A stretch of DNA of 53,113 nt, taken from Deltaproteobacteria bacterium. Lineage in GTDB: Bacteria; Desulfobacterota; Desulfobacteria; Desulfobacterales; Desulfobacteraceae. The DNA is taken from positions 1 to 53,113 of the forward strand of contig JAADHV010000100.1 in the NCBI GenBank assembly GCA_013151635.1. The letters run 5' to 3'. How positions within the stretch are numbered: position 1 is the stretch's first letter; every line of letters begins with the position of its first letter. Below, piece after piece: positions 41,652 through 51,574 of this stretch. Made by a program: the position numbers and the translations under genes. The notes below the pieces were generated by a model, which saw nothing but the letters and a program-made list of their open reading frames with translations, ran no database searches and was not told where the DNA came from.

Positions 41652-42152
41652 TTAAAAATCAGGCGTTTTATTAAACAGGATATGATAAATCAATATGCCC
41701 ATTCCAATGCTGATCGCACTGTCGGCAACATTGAATGCCGGCCAGTGGGCAGAACCTATATAAAAATCAAGAAAATCCACAACCTTGCCATACCTGAACC
41801 TGTCTATCAGGTTTCCTACGGCACCCCCGAAAATCATGGCCAGTCCGTATGACAGGAAAACAAAATTTGCAGCACATTTTTTGTAAAACCATAAAACCAG
41901 GAGGGCGACAACAGATGATATAAAAAGAAAAATAAGTTTTCTGATTTCAGGGGACCTGGAAGCAAAAATGCCAAAAGCCCCGCCAGGATTCAGGATATGG
42001 GTAATATTAAAAAAATTTTCAATTACAATGATATTGTCATACAGACCTAAATTTATTTTTATGATATATTTTGTTGCCTGGTCAGCGAGAACAACACACC
42101 CACTGACCAGGACCAGTCTTATCAATATTTTTTTTAAATCGGCCAGTGTCAA
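41652..42152 (-). CDS. lspA: Lipoprotein signal peptidase (signal peptidase II)
   Basis: This 166-residue aspartic protease cleaves lipoprotein signal peptides. Four membrane segments are visible, with the two catalytic aspartates in NLIDRFRYGKVVDFLD and FNVADSAISIG. NPGGAFGIF matches the family NxGaAFg pattern. It starts 1 bp after the ileS stop, the classic ileS-lspA order. Length is normal. Confidence 0.95.
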   Translation of the reverse strand: MTLADLKKILIRLVLVSGCVVLADQATKYIIKINLGLYDNIIVIENFFNITHILNPGGAFGIFASRSPEIRKLIFLFISSVVALLVLWFYKKCAANFVFLSYGLAMIFGGAVGNLIDRFRYGKVVDFLDFYIGSAHWPAFNVADSAISIGMGILIYHILFNKTPDF

Positions 42153-42153
42153 T

Positions 42154-44949
42154 TTACAATACCTTTTTTAAAGCCGCAACGCATCTTGCGCAGGCAGTGG
42201 GATGTGCCGGGTCGTTGCCAATACTTTCATCAAACCTCCAGCACCTTTCGCACTTCTCACCCTTTGCCCTGTTAACTTTGATGGCAAGGCCTTCAATCTC
42301 TCTGCCCTGGTAGGCTGTATCATCAAGGGTATCTACAAGAAAAGCCTTTGATACAATAAAAATATCATTAAGGTTTTCATTTAAATCCAGAACCTGGGTT
42401 TTTAATTGAGAATCAGGCAATTTAATTTCAAGTTCCGCATCCAGGGGATGGCCGATAAGTTTAACTTTCCTTGCCTCCTCCAGGGCTTTGGTGACTTCTC
42501 CTCTCAAAGCCCTTATATTCTCCCATTTCTCAGCAAGTTCCCTGTCTTCCCATTTCCCGTCAAGCTCAACCATGGAATCAAGGTGGATACTTTCTTTTTT
42601 GTTTGAATCTTCCGGCATATGCCTGTAGATTTCTTCTGCTGTAAAAGGCAGTATCGGAGCCATTATTTTAACAATTGCGTCCAGGATAATGAACATCACG
42701 GTCTGGGCATCCCGCCTCAAAGGATCAGCAGCACAAGATGTGTAAAGCCTGTCCTTTATGATATCAAGATAGAAAGATGAAAGATCCACCACACAAAAAT
42801 TATGCAGGGTATGATAAATGGTATGGAATTCATATTTCTCATAGGATGCAAGCGAGCGTTTTACCACATGATGCAGCCTGTGGAGGATAAACCTGTCAAG
42901 CTCGGACATTTCCTTTATAATTCTTAAGTCCTTTGTGACATCAAAATCTGAAAAATTGCCCAGCATGAACCTGCAGGTATTCCTGATACGCCGGTATGCA
43001 TCCGACAATTGCTTTATAATATTATTGGAGATACTGATGTCTCCCTTATAGTCTGCAGAAGCAGCCCACAGCCTTAAGACATCAGCACCATATTGTTTAA
43101 TCACGGATTCCGGCGCCACAACATTTCCCACGGATTTGGACATTTTCCTGCCGCTTTCATCCACAACAAAACCATGGGTAAGAACAGCTTTATATGGTGC
43201 GTTAGAAGTCCTTCCCACACCGGTCAGCAAAGAAGAGTGAAACCACCCCCTGTGCTGGTCGCTTCCCTCAAGGTACAGGTCAGCAGGCCGTGAAAGACCT
43301 TCCCTTTCGTCCAGGACTGCTGCATGGCTGACACCGGAATCAAACCATACATCAAGTATATTGTGATCTTTTGTAAAATCTTGAGACCCGCATTTTTTAC
43401 ATTTTGCATCTTCTGGCATCAAAAACTTTGCATCCTTATCAAACCAGATATCAGAAGAATGCTCACTGAATAACTTATGTATTTTATCCACCGACTCTTG
43501 GGTAACATAGACCTCTTTACAGTCTTTGCAATGAAAAACAGGGATCGGAACACCCCATGAACGTTGCCTTGAGAGGCACCAGTCAGGCCTGTTTTCTATC
43601 ATGGAATAAATTCTTTCACGCCCCCAGGACGGAATCCACCGGACATTGTTGATTTCATCCAGGGCTTTTTTCCGAAGCCCCATCTTGTCCATGGATATAA
43701 ACCACTGGGGCGTGGCTCTGTATATCACCGGGTTTTTACACCGCCAGCAATGGGGATAAGAATGGGACAGGTTTTCATTTTTTAATAAAAGATTTAAACT
43801 TTCAAGTTTCTCATTGATGCTGATATTTGCTTTAAAAATAAATTCACCGCCAAAAAACTCTACATCCTTTGAAAATACCCCGTTATCTTCAATCGGCGAA
43901 TAACATTCCAACCCGTATTTTCTGCCGGCAATATGGTCGTCAGCACCATGGCCGGGCGCCGTGTGAACACAACCGGTACCTGCTTCAAGCGTAACATGGT
44001 CTCCCAGGATAATAAGCGAGTCCCTGTCATAAATCGGGTGTTTGCATTTTTTATTTTCAAGGTCACGGGACGAGAATTCCTTGAGGATTGTATAATTTTC
44101 AATTCCAAAGGTTTTCATCACCTCATCAACTAAATCCTTGGCAATAATCAAAACGCCTTGATTATCCGTCTTAACCGCAGCATAAATAAAATCAGGATGA
44201 AGGCAGACTCCCAGGTTGGCTGGAATAGTCCATGGGGTTGTGGTCCAGATTACAACAAATATATCCCCTGCAACACCGGCAATGAGTTCTGTCAAATCAT
44301 CTTTTAAAGGAAATTTTACAAAAATAGACGGTGAAGTATGCTCATGGTATTCAATCTCGGCTTCAGCAAGGGCTGTCTTGCAGCTATAGCACCAGTAAAT
44401 GGGTTTTTTACCTAAAAACATATCCCCTGAGAGTGCAAACTCGCCGCATTCTTTTGCAATCCTTGCTTCATAGGGATAGTTCATGGTGAGGTAAGGGTTT
44501 TCCCATTCACCAATAACTCCGAAACGCTGAAATTCCTGTCTTTGAATATCGACAAATTTGGCCGCATAAGCCCGGCATTCCTGTCGAACCTGAACCGGTG
44601 TCATCTCTTTTTTCTTTTTGCCCAGCTTTTTATCCACATTATGTTCAATCGGAAGCCCGTGGCAATCCCAGCCTGGAACATACGGGGCATTAAAACCCGC
44701 CATCTGTCTTGATCTTACTATAATGTCCTTTAAAATTTTATTGATTGCATGGCCCATGTGCAAATGGCCGTTTGCATAGGGAGGGCCGTCATGGAGAATA
44801 AAAGTTTCCCTGTCTTTTGACTGCTCTCTTAGTTTTTGATAAATCTTTTTTTCTTCCCATTCTTTTAACTGACTGGGTTCCCGCTGGGGCAGATTGGCCT
44901 TCATGGCAAATTTTGTTGAAGGCAGGTTCAAAGTTTTTTTATAATCCAT
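42154..44949 (-). CDS. ileS: Isoleucyl-tRNA synthetase
   Basis: This 931-residue class I synthetase charges tRNA-Ile. The HIGH motif appears as HMGH ([17 protein letters not shown]) and the KMSKS motif as [10 protein letters not shown]. The editing CP1 domain has [13 protein letters not shown], and the C-terminal zinc site is CERCWRFDE with CARC near the end. The start has CCGGAGG. It is of bacterial type (IleS1-like). It is 94 bp downstream of rsmG and upstream of lspA. Confidence 0.97.
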   Translation of the reverse strand: MDYKKTLNLPSTKFAMKANLPQREPSQLKEWEEKKIYQKLREQSKDRETFILHDGPPYANGHLHMGHAINKILKDIIVRSRQMAGFNAPYVPGWDCHGLPIEHNVDKKLGKKKKEMTPVQVRQECRAYAAKFVDIQRQEFQRFGVIGEWENPYLTMNYPYEARIAKECGEFALSGDMFLGKKPIYWCYSCKTALAEAEIEYHEHTSPSIFVKFPLKDDLTELIAGVAGDIFVVIWTTTPWTIPANLGVCLHPDFIYAAVKTDNQGVLIIAKDLVDEVMKTFGIENYTILKEFSSRDLENKKCKHPIYDRDSLIILGDHVTLEAGTGCVHTAPGHGADDHIAGRKYGLECYSPIEDNGVFSKDVEFFGGEFIFKANISINEKLESLNLLLKNENLSHSYPHCWRCKNPVIYRATPQWFISMDKMGLRKKALDEINNVRWIPSWGRERIYSMIENRPDWCLSRQRSWGVPIPVFHCKDCKEVYVTQESVDKIHKLFSEHSSDIWFDKDAKFLMPEDAKCKKCGSQDFTKDHNILDVWFDSGVSHAAVLDEREGLSRPADLYLEGSDQHRGWFHSSLLTGVGRTSNAPYKAVLTHGFVVDESGRKMSKSVGNVVAPESVIKQYGADVLRLWAASADYKGDISISNNIIKQLSDAYRRIRNTCRFMLGNFSDFDVTKDLRIIKEMSELDRFILHRLHHVVKRSLASYEKYEFHTIYHTLHNFCVVDLSSFYLDIIKDRLYTSCAADPLRRDAQTVMFIILDAIVKIMAPILPFTAEEIYRHMPEDSNKKESIHLDSMVELDGKWEDRELAEKWENIRALRGEVTKALEEARKVKLIGHPLDAELEIKLPDSQLKTQVLDLNENLNDIFIVSKAFLVDTLDDTAYQGREIEGLAIKVNRAKGEKCERCWRFDESIGNDPAHPTACARCVAALKKVL

Positions 44950-45042
44950 TATTCCTCCGGTATTCGGATCAATTGATATTCAATAGTTGAACTTTTGTTT
45001 GTAAGGCCAAAGTGGTAAAATGTCAAGAAATAACAAGAAATA

Positions 45043-45711
45043 TCAGCGTTTAGCAGATAATTTTAATACATACCGGTCAGATTTTTCAAAAGGCAGCCTG
45101 TAATGAAGGGTTTTTAAATTAAATTTTTTTAAAAGTTCCGGGGTAATCTCCCGGTTCCAGTTTCTCCCTTTCATGGCATAAATTCTGCCTTCATTCTCTA
45201 AGAAAGGAAGAGCAAGCCCGGCAAAACCTGAAAGTCCTGTAAAAGCGCGGGATATCACGACATCAAATTTCTTTTTATAGGCTTCCTTCCCGTGAAGATC
45301 TTCAACCCTTGAATGGACAGCCTCAATATTATCCAGGTGTAACAGGCGTATTAAATGTTTTAAAAAATTAATTTTTTTCCGGGATGCATCAATAAGGACA
45401 ATTTTTAACAAAGGATTCATAATTTTAATTGGAATCCCGGGAAATCCCCCTCCTGCCCCAAGATCAATAAGGTTTTTCTTGTTTTCGAATAAAGATATGG
45501 AAGCAATGGAATCTAAAAAATGCTTTTCTGCAATTTTTAAAGGATCCTTGATCGCGGTAAGGTTTATTTTTTTGTTCCAGACCATAAGCTCTCTTGCATG
45601 TACTGCCATCATGTCTATCTGATGGTCAAACGCCTTGATCCCCAGGTATTTTAGCCCTTTTTCCAGATGCTGTTTAAATTGCAGAAAGGATTCTTTGGAT
45701 AAATTATGCAC
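45043..45711 (-). CDS. rsmG: 16S rRNA (guanine527-N7)-methyltransferase RsmG
   Basis: This 222-residue methyltransferase modifies G527 in the decoding region of 16S rRNA. The SAM motif is LIDLGAGGGFPGIPIKI, with LLKIVLIDASRKKINFLKHL and the DVVISRAFTGL block. The N-terminal WNKKINLTAI is also typical. It is divergent from fusA and is the probable first gene of the ileS-lspA-lgt-holA-pyk set. Confidence 0.94.
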   Translation of the reverse strand: MHNLSKESFLQFKQHLEKGLKYLGIKAFDHQIDMMAVHARELMVWNKKINLTAIKDPLKIAEKHFLDSIASISLFENKKNLIDLGAGGGFPGIPIKIMNPLLKIVLIDASRKKINFLKHLIRLLHLDNIEAVHSRVEDLHGKEAYKKKFDVVISRAFTGLSGFAGLALPFLENEGRIYAMKGRNWNREITPELLKKFNLKTLHYRLPFEKSDRYVLKLSAKR

Positions 45712-45727
45712 AATTGATAATTTTTAC

Positions 45728-45759
45728 TTGACAAATTAAAGGGTTAAATATAATATAAT
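45728..45759 (+). promoter_or_regulatory. Promoter of fusA
   Basis: A consensus TTGACA (45728-45733) is followed by the AT-rich stretch TAATATAAT (45751-45759), which offers -10 boxes at 15-20 bp. The transcript leader before fusA would be about 145 bases long and begins with the palindrome at 45769. Confidence 0.55.
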
Positions 45760-45768
45760 CGCTTTCAT

Positions 45769-45782
45769 AGCTAAGTTTAGCT
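45769..45782. repeat. Palindrome in the fusA leader
   Basis: AGCTAA (45769-45774) and TTAGCT (45777-45782) are separated by 2 bases, at the expected transcript start of fusA. It could be an operator or a short leader hairpin. No tRNA or riboswitch fold was recognised in the rest of the leader. Confidence 0.35.
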
Positions 45783-45910
45783 TCGGGTACACACTAACAA
45801 AATCGCAATAATTTAGCAATATAAAAAGATACGGTAAAGCCCTTGGCAGCAATTGAGTTTGTATTTAAAATTGTGCAGGGCAAATTATATATTCAAAGGA
45901 TGATTTTAAA

Positions 45911-47995
45911 ATGATCAGAGATTTAAAAAGAGTAAGAAATATTGGAATCAGTGCCCATATTGATTCTGGTAAAACCACACTGACCGAAAGAATTCTTTTT
46001 TATACTGACAAAATCCATAAGATCAATGAAGTCAGGGGTAAAGACGGAACCGGCGCTGTTATGGATTCAATGGAACTTGAAAAAGAAAGAGGGATTACCA
46101 TTGCATCGGCTGCCACCTATTGTGAATGGGACAAGCATAATATCAATATTATCGACACCCCGGGCCATGTTGACTTTACGGTTGAAGTTGAACGTTCCTT
46201 AAGGGTTCTTGACGGTGTTGTACTTATTCTCTGCTCTGTGTCGGGTGTACAGTCCCAGTCCATTACCGTGGACCAGCAGATGAAACGGTATGAAGTCCCC
46301 TGCATTGCCTTTGTCAACAAATGTGACAGGTCCGGTGCCAACCCCATCAAGGTCAGTGACCAGCTTAGAGATAAGCTTGGGCATAATTCTGTCATGATGC
46401 AGCTTCCCATAGGACTTGAGGATAAGCATGAGGGGGTCATTGACCTTGTTGCCATGAAAGCCTGTTACTTTGAAGGTGAAAATGGTGAAAAAATGGTGGT
46501 AAAAGAAATACCGGATAATATGATGGATGATGCTCAACTGGCCCGTGAAGAAATGGTTGATGCTGTTTCTCTTTTCTCAGAAGAGCTGACCGATGCCATC
46601 CTGGAAGAAAAAGAGATAACAAACGAAATGATAATGTCGGCTGTCAGAACCGGAACCATTGCAAGGGAAATGACCCCTGTTTTTCTCGGGTCTGCTTATA
46701 AGAACAAAGCTGTCCAGCCCCTGCTTGATGCGGTAGTAAGCTATTTGCCTTCCCCTCTTGATATTCAGAATGAAGCCATTGACATTGATAACAACGAAGA
46801 AACAGTTATACTTGAGAGTAAGTTTGACAAGCCCACAGTGGCACTGGCCTTTAAACTGGAGGACGGTCAATACGGCCAGTTGACCTATATCAGGGTTTAT
46901 CAGGGGTGTATTAATAAGGGAGATACATTGATAAATTCAAGAGATGGCAAAAAATTCAAGGCCGGCCGCCTCATCAGGATGCACTCATCTCAAACGGAAG
47001 ATGTGGACGCCGTTCCGGCAGGACATATCGGTGCCATGTTCGGAATTGACTGTGCTTCCGGCGACACATTTGTATCCCCGGCAATCAATTACTCCATGAT
47101 TGCCATGCATATAATGGAACCTGTTATATCCCTTTCCATTGTCCCCAAGGACAATAAAGCCCAGATCAACATGTCAAAGGCATTAAACAGGTTTACAAAA
47201 GAAGACCCTACATTTAAAACTTATGTGGACCATGAAACCGGAGACACCATCATCCAGGGCATGGGCGAACTTCACCTCGAAGTTTATGTAGAGAGGATGA
47301 AAAGGGAATATAATGCTGAAGTCACAACCGGCCAGCCAAGGGTTGCCTACAGGGAAACCATTACAAAAAAGGCCCTCTTTAACTATACCCATAAAAAACA
47401 AACCGGCGGTGCAGGACAATACGGGCGTGTAGCAGGGTTCATGGAGCCTTGTGAAGATGAATTTGAATTTGTAAATAAGATAACAGGGGGCAGAATTCCA
47501 ACACAATATATCCCGGCCTGTAAGCAGGGGTTTGAAGCATGTATGAATAAAGGCCCCAAACTCGAGTTTCCTGTCACAGGTATTAAAGTCACCCTTAATG
47601 ACGGTGCCTTCCATGCTGTGGATTCTTCGGAGATGGCGTTTAAAGCTGCAGCAAGAGGGGGCTTTCTTGAATCTTATGCCAAAGCAAAACCGGTTATTAA
47701 AGAACCTATAATGAAAGTTGTCATTGAAACACCCAATGAATTCCAGGGCGCCTGCATGGGCCTTATTAACCAGAGAAGAGGTATTATCCAGGGTTCCCAG
47801 GAAGAAGGCGTAATGTCTGTTATTGAATCCCAGGTACCCTTGTCTGACATGTTCGGCTTTTCTACGATACTAAGGTCTGCCACACAGGGCAAAGCCCAGT
47901 TTACAATGGAATTTTCAACCTACAGACAGGTGCCCCAATCTGTTGCAGAAGAAATTGCCAGAAAAAAACAAGAAGAAAAAACAAAAAATAAATAA
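45911..47995 (+). CDS. fusA: Elongation factor G (mitochondrial EF-G1/spdEFG1 type)
   Basis: This 694-residue GTPase drives ribosomal translocation. The G motifs are AHIDSGKTT (G1), DTPGH (G3) and NKCD (G4). The wording AHIDSGKTT with HEVRGKDG-like [20 protein letters not shown] and [15 protein letters not shown] is that of mitochondrial EF-G1 and bacterial spdEFG1, rather than AHIDAGKTT of classical FusA. Domains II-V are complete, ending in a Lys-rich tail. It stands alone, not in a str (rpsL-rpsG-tufA) operon, as expected for this lineage. A second EF-G (spdEFG2 or classical) is likely elsewhere in the genome. Confidence 0.94.
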   Translation: MIRDLKRVRNIGISAHIDSGKTTLTERILFYTDKIHKINEVRGKDGTGAVMDSMELEKERGITIASAATYCEWDKHNINIIDTPGHVDFTVEVERSLRVLDGVVLILCSVSGVQSQSITVDQQMKRYEVPCIAFVNKCDRSGANPIKVSDQLRDKLGHNSVMMQLPIGLEDKHEGVIDLVAMKACYFEGENGEKMVVKEIPDNMMDDAQLAREEMVDAVSLFSEELTDAILEEKEITNEMIMSAVRTGTIAREMTPVFLGSAYKNKAVQPLLDAVVSYLPSPLDIQNEAIDIDNNEETVILESKFDKPTVALAFKLEDGQYGQLTYIRVYQGCINKGDTLINSRDGKKFKAGRLIRMHSSQTEDVDAVPAGHIGAMFGIDCASGDTFVSPAINYSMIAMHIMEPVISLSIVPKDNKAQINMSKALNRFTKEDPTFKTYVDHETGDTIIQGMGELHLEVYVERMKREYNAEVTTGQPRVAYRETITKKALFNYTHKKQTGGAGQYGRVAGFMEPCEDEFEFVNKITGGRIPTQYIPACKQGFEACMNKGPKLEFPVTGIKVTLNDGAFHAVDSSEMAFKAAARGGFLESYAKAKPVIKEPIMKVVIETPNEFQGACMGLINQRRGIIQGSQEEGVMSVIESQVPLSDMFGFSTILRSATQGKAQFTMEFSTYRQVPQSVAEEIARKKQEEKTKNK

Positions 47996-48021
47996 GACAT
48001 TTATATAAAGAGAGAGGAAAC

Positions 48022-48720
48022 ATGCTAAAAAAAGATCTCATTTCAAAAAGCCCGGCCTCAAAAACCATTGGGATTGAAAATGTTAAAGACGGCAGGTTCG
48101 GTGCAGTCCTTTCAAGGGCTGGTGTCGGAAAAACAAGTTTTCTTGTTCAAATTGCCCTTACTCAACTTTTAAACGATGAAAAAATACTCCATGTCAGCCT
48201 TGATGACCCCATGGAAAAAATAAACCTGAGATATAAAGAAGGATACACAAATCTCATTGACTATATCGGGTATATAGACCCCCAGAAAGCTGTACGGCTC
48301 TGGGAAGATATCAAGCCGAACAAAGTCGGGATAAGTTATACTGAATCAACCTTTGATACCCAGAAGATAAAGGATTACCTTAAAAGCTTTAAAAAAGCAG
48401 ACCTTACCCTTCCCTCCGTTATAATCATTGACGGGTTGAACTTTGATGAGGATGTTTCAAAATCACTTGAGGAGCTGGAAAGTTTGAACCGGGAATTTTG
48501 TGTTTTCATCTGGTTTTCAATGAAGAACCACAGGGAAGAAGATTTATGTGAAGACGGATACCCAATCCAGCTTGAAACATATAAAGACAGGTTTGATAAG
48601 GCTGTTTTCCTTCAACCTGTTGAAGACAAAATAGAGGCGGTTATCCTGAAAGACGGGGATAAAACAGATCAAAAATTCAAACTGGACCCTGCCACCATGA
48701 TGGTTATTGAAGACATATAA
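48022..48720 (+). CDS. P-loop (RecA/KaiC-like) ATPase of unknown function
   Basis: This 232-residue protein has a P-loop at residues 31-38 (SRAGVGKT) after GRFGAVL, a strand with LHVSLDDPMEKINLRYKEGY resembling RecA/KaiC-type NTPases and a Walker B-like SVIIIDGLNF near residue 130-140. The end lacks a recognised domain. It is 26 bp after fusA, with a GAGAGGA site, so it is probably co-transcribed. I do not recognise its family; a role in translation or in regulation is only suggested by its neighbour. No cysteine clusters or membrane segments are seen. Confidence 0.8.
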   Translation: MLKKDLISKSPASKTIGIENVKDGRFGAVLSRAGVGKTSFLVQIALTQLLNDEKILHVSLDDPMEKINLRYKEGYTNLIDYIGYIDPQKAVRLWEDIKPNKVGISYTESTFDTQKIKDYLKSFKKADLTLPSVIIIDGLNFDEDVSKSLEELESLNREFCVFIWFSMKNHREEDLCEDGYPIQLETYKDRFDKAVFLQPVEDKIEAVILKDGDKTDQKFKLDPATMMVIEDI

Positions 48721-48787
48721 GCCTTTTTTTGCCCGGACTTCAGAATAAAAGCCGTAAGTCAAAAGCGTTCAGGTATTATTGGGTAAG

Positions 48788-48806
48788 CCCCCGGCTTTAC
48801 CGGGGG
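48788..48806. terminator. GC-rich hairpin between convergent genes
   Basis: CCCCCGG (48788-48794) pairs with CCGGGGG (48800-48806) around CTTTA in the 102-bp gap between two convergent stops. T tracts are short on both strands, so it may act as a bidirectional stop with help from other factors. Confidence 0.5.
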
Positions 48807-48822
48807 TTATGACCTGGAAAGA

Positions 48823-50985
48823 TCAAACCCATTGCCTGATAAAATTCTCAATGGATTTGTAAACCCTTTCAACGCCCTCCCCGATCAGGATCCCATGACG
48901 TTCATAATCAAAAATATAATACTCCTTGATATTTGATCCTAATAGTTCAAATAATTTAAGGGTGCCTTTTGGATTCACTACAGGGTCTTTTCTGGACTGG
49001 ATTACCAGGGACGGTTTTTGAATGGTTCCAAGTTTAGATTCAAGGTATTCCATGAGTTTTTCAAGCTGATGGATGCCTGTAATCGGGTTTCTAACATAAT
49101 TGATATGAGGATTTTCAGGATGGTTTTCAATAAATTCCTTTGCAATGTTTTCCAGATGGATCTTTTTTATCATGGCATTCCATGCATCAATGGCAGGGAC
49201 AAAATATGATCCTAAGTCCTGAAGCCTCATGGGTGGTGCGACAGCAAAAACAGCTTTGATATCCTCAACCTTTGTGGACAATTCCAGGGCAAGCCCGGCA
49301 CCGGTTGAAAAACCGCCCACAATTATTTTCTTACACGAATGTTTCAAGACAATAAAGGCTTCTTGAACAGATTCCATCCATTGCTCATAGTGAGTCTTTG
49401 CAAGATCTTCAGGTGCTGTCCCGTGCCCTTTCAGCCTTGGCACATATACCGTAAAAGATTTTTCATGAAGATACTTTGCAAAGGGTTTCATCTCTTCCGG
49501 GGCTGCCATATATCCGTGAATCAGCAAGACTCCTGCAACTTCGTTATCATGCTTTAAAAATAACGGTCTTCCGATTCTTTTTTTCTTTGATTCTCCTTCA
49601 ATAAAGTGTTCATTATAATCCCGGGAAAAATCCACCTCTATTTTTTCAAGTATCCTGTCTTTTACAAGGTCAATTATTTCATTGTATGACTTTTGGGCTG
49701 TCTTTTTCAAAAAAGATTCAACCTCTTTTAAAGGCTCAACCTCATTTGCCATAACAAGGATGGGATTTTCAATCCTTATTGTATGAAAATTCGATCCGGT
49801 TATAAACCTTGTCTGATCTTTAAAGATTTTTCCGTCTTTTATTTCAATAACATTTGTATTCTTTGCAATGGTGAAAAAATCTTCAAATCTTTTATACCTG
49901 TCATCGGTTAAAAGATGGATCTGGTTTTCAAGAAAGTTATCAGAAACAAAATATTTCCTGTTTGACACAAGCCAGGATATTGCAAAATAAACCTTGCACC
50001 TGAATTCATACGTGTCAATTCCCTCTTTCCTGTACGGAAAATGCTTTAAGATGCATGCCATGACATGATCGTAATTCAAACTTGTCATGGCATATACTGC
50101 TGACATATATTTTTCCATTATTTCAATGGAAAAATGTCTTGAAATCTGTTTTGAGCTGATATCATCGTCAAACCTGATCTTCCTTTTAACTGTCAGCATG
50201 CTTTCAATATAAGGGTCTTTTAAATATCCTTTTATTTCAACAGGCTTTCCAAAGCGGATATTAATATCAACATTGGAAAACAGCATGGAACCCTCGGTCA
50301 TTAACTCATCCATCACCCTTTTTGAGGGTTCTTTCATCACAATCTTGCCTATTTTACTTAAAATGTTTTCTCTTGGGCTTGCAGGGTAATAGGTAATGTT
50401 AACTGGGACTATATATGTTTGCCGGGTTAAAACCCGGTCAATATCGTCAATTTCAAATTTTTGAACAAGCCTTTCAAATTCAGGTTCACCCATGTCTTTC
50501 ATCCTTCTTAAGCGCTCGCGGTAAAATTCACAGCGTAGGGCCAGGATGGCGGCACCGGTATGGGGCCTTCTTACTGCCTCATCACCTTTAAGGACAAACT
50601 TATCCTTTTTTATAAGCTTTTTATTCTTTACCATCATTCCTTCCGGAAAAATAATCCACTGGACATCTTTTGACAATAATGTTTTTAAGATGAGTTCATC
50701 CCTGTGGGGGTCTTTTGTTGATACAGCACCAAGATTATTTAAGAACCCCTGCAATACAGGTACATTGAACAATTCGGCAGCAGCAAGGGACCAAACCTCT
50801 TTTTTTGTGATGTTATGAATATGATAAGGCAAAAAAATCGTTTCTATTCTTGTAAAATGGTTGGCCGTAAAAATAACAGAGCCATCAGGAATATTATCCT
50901 GTCCCGAAATTTTGATATTTGCCTTTGAAAAACCTGAAAAGGTTTTAAGGGTATAACCTGACAATTCAAATGCAAATCTGTTCAT
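48823..50985 (-). CDS. PlsC-type acyltransferase fused to an alpha/beta hydrolase
   Basis: This 720-residue protein joins two lipid-enzyme folds. Residues about 30-230 are PlsC-like, with NHFTRIET (His43, Glu48: H-x4-E instead of the usual H-x4-D) and FPEGMM. Residues about 475-720 are an alpha/beta hydrolase with LLIHGYMAAPEEM, nucleophile Ser near residue 550 in GGFSTGAG, Asp in SRKDPVVNP and His in YERHGILIGEG. The middle (about 240-460) is helical and unrecognised. It could remodel phospholipids or make another acyl ester by combining transfer and hydrolysis. The start is standard and the gene is alone on its strand. The fusion is the main oddity. Confidence 0.85.
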   Translation of the reverse strand: MNRFAFELSGYTLKTFSGFSKANIKISGQDNIPDGSVIFTANHFTRIETIFLPYHIHNITKKEVWSLAAAELFNVPVLQGFLNNLGAVSTKDPHRDELILKTLLSKDVQWIIFPEGMMVKNKKLIKKDKFVLKGDEAVRRPHTGAAILALRCEFYRERLRRMKDMGEPEFERLVQKFEIDDIDRVLTRQTYIVPVNITYYPASPRENILSKIGKIVMKEPSKRVMDELMTEGSMLFSNVDINIRFGKPVEIKGYLKDPYIESMLTVKRKIRFDDDISSKQISRHFSIEIMEKYMSAVYAMTSLNYDHVMACILKHFPYRKEGIDTYEFRCKVYFAISWLVSNRKYFVSDNFLENQIHLLTDDRYKRFEDFFTIAKNTNVIEIKDGKIFKDQTRFITGSNFHTIRIENPILVMANEVEPLKEVESFLKKTAQKSYNEIIDLVKDRILEKIEVDFSRDYNEHFIEGESKKKRIGRPLFLKHDNEVAGVLLIHGYMAAPEEMKPFAKYLHEKSFTVYVPRLKGHGTAPEDLAKTHYEQWMESVQEAFIVLKHSCKKIIVGGFSTGAGLALELSTKVEDIKAVFAVAPPMRLQDLGSYFVPAIDAWNAMIKKIHLENIAKEFIENHPENPHINYVRNPITGIHQLEKLMEYLESKLGTIQKPSLVIQSRKDPVVNPKGTLKLFELLGSNIKEYYIFDYERHGILIGEGVERVYKSIENFIRQWV

Positions 50986-51057
50986 GATTTAAACCTTTAA
51001 AACAATATTGTTTATCTATCGCAATTATTATATAAATAAGTGATGTTAATATAAATC

Positions 51058-51086
51058 TTGACCTTGTAATCAATAATACTTAATGT
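51058..51086 (+). promoter_or_regulatory. Promoter of the ferredoxin-mnmA-mtaB operon
   Basis: TTGACC (51058-51063), a 17-bp spacer and TAATGT (51081-51086) lie about 55 bp before the TTG start. Confidence 0.5.
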
Positions 51087-51139
51087 GACTACTTTGTCAA
51101 AGATAATTATTCATATATCCAAAAATCGGAGGATAAGAA

Positions 51140-51574
51140 TTGTACTCTAAAATAGTAATACTCAATTTTCCCCAGGAAGTTGCCCAAAAGGCACTGGTCT
51201 GTCAGCTTACAAAAAAATACGACCTTTTATTTAATATTTTAAGTGCCAGGATTTCCAATAAAAAAGAGGGGTATATGGTTCTTGAAATCTCTTCCGGGAC
51301 CAAAGCAGCCTTTAACAAAGGTGTAAAATTTTTAAAAGACCAGGGTGTATCAGTATCCGGTCCTGAACATCAGATTTATAAAGATGAAGAAATATGTACC
51401 CACTGTGGGGCCTGTACGGCAGTCTGCCAGACAGAAGCACTATATATCAAACGTCCTGAAATGGAAGTTATGTTTGATAAAGAAAGGTGCAGCGTGTGTG
51501 AACTCTGTGTTGTGACATGCCCTGCAAGGGCCATGGGACTGTTCTCAGCCGAAGCCCAAGAAGTTGTTGCCTGA
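51140..51574 (+). CDS. NIL-domain 4Fe-4S ferredoxin
   Basis: This 144-residue protein combines an N-terminal NIL (ACT-like) domain (about 1-75: KIVILNFPQEVAQKALVCQL) with a C-terminal two-cluster ferredoxin (CTHCGACTAVCQTEAL and CSVCELCVVTCPARAM). TTG at 51140 is the start, after a good CGGAGG. NIL-ferredoxins partner the DUF39 protein in making homocysteine from aspartate semialdehyde in methanogens and some Desulfobacterota. Here the gene overlaps mnmA by one base (TGATG), so it might instead feed electrons to tRNA thiolation. The DUF39 gene is not in the window. Confidence 0.88.
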   Translation: MYSKIVILNFPQEVAQKALVCQLTKKYDLLFNILSARISNKKEGYMVLEISSGTKAAFNKGVKFLKDQGVSVSGPEHQIYKDEEICTHCGACTAVCQTEALYIKRPEMEVMFDKERCSVCELCVVTCPARAMGLFSAEAQEVVA

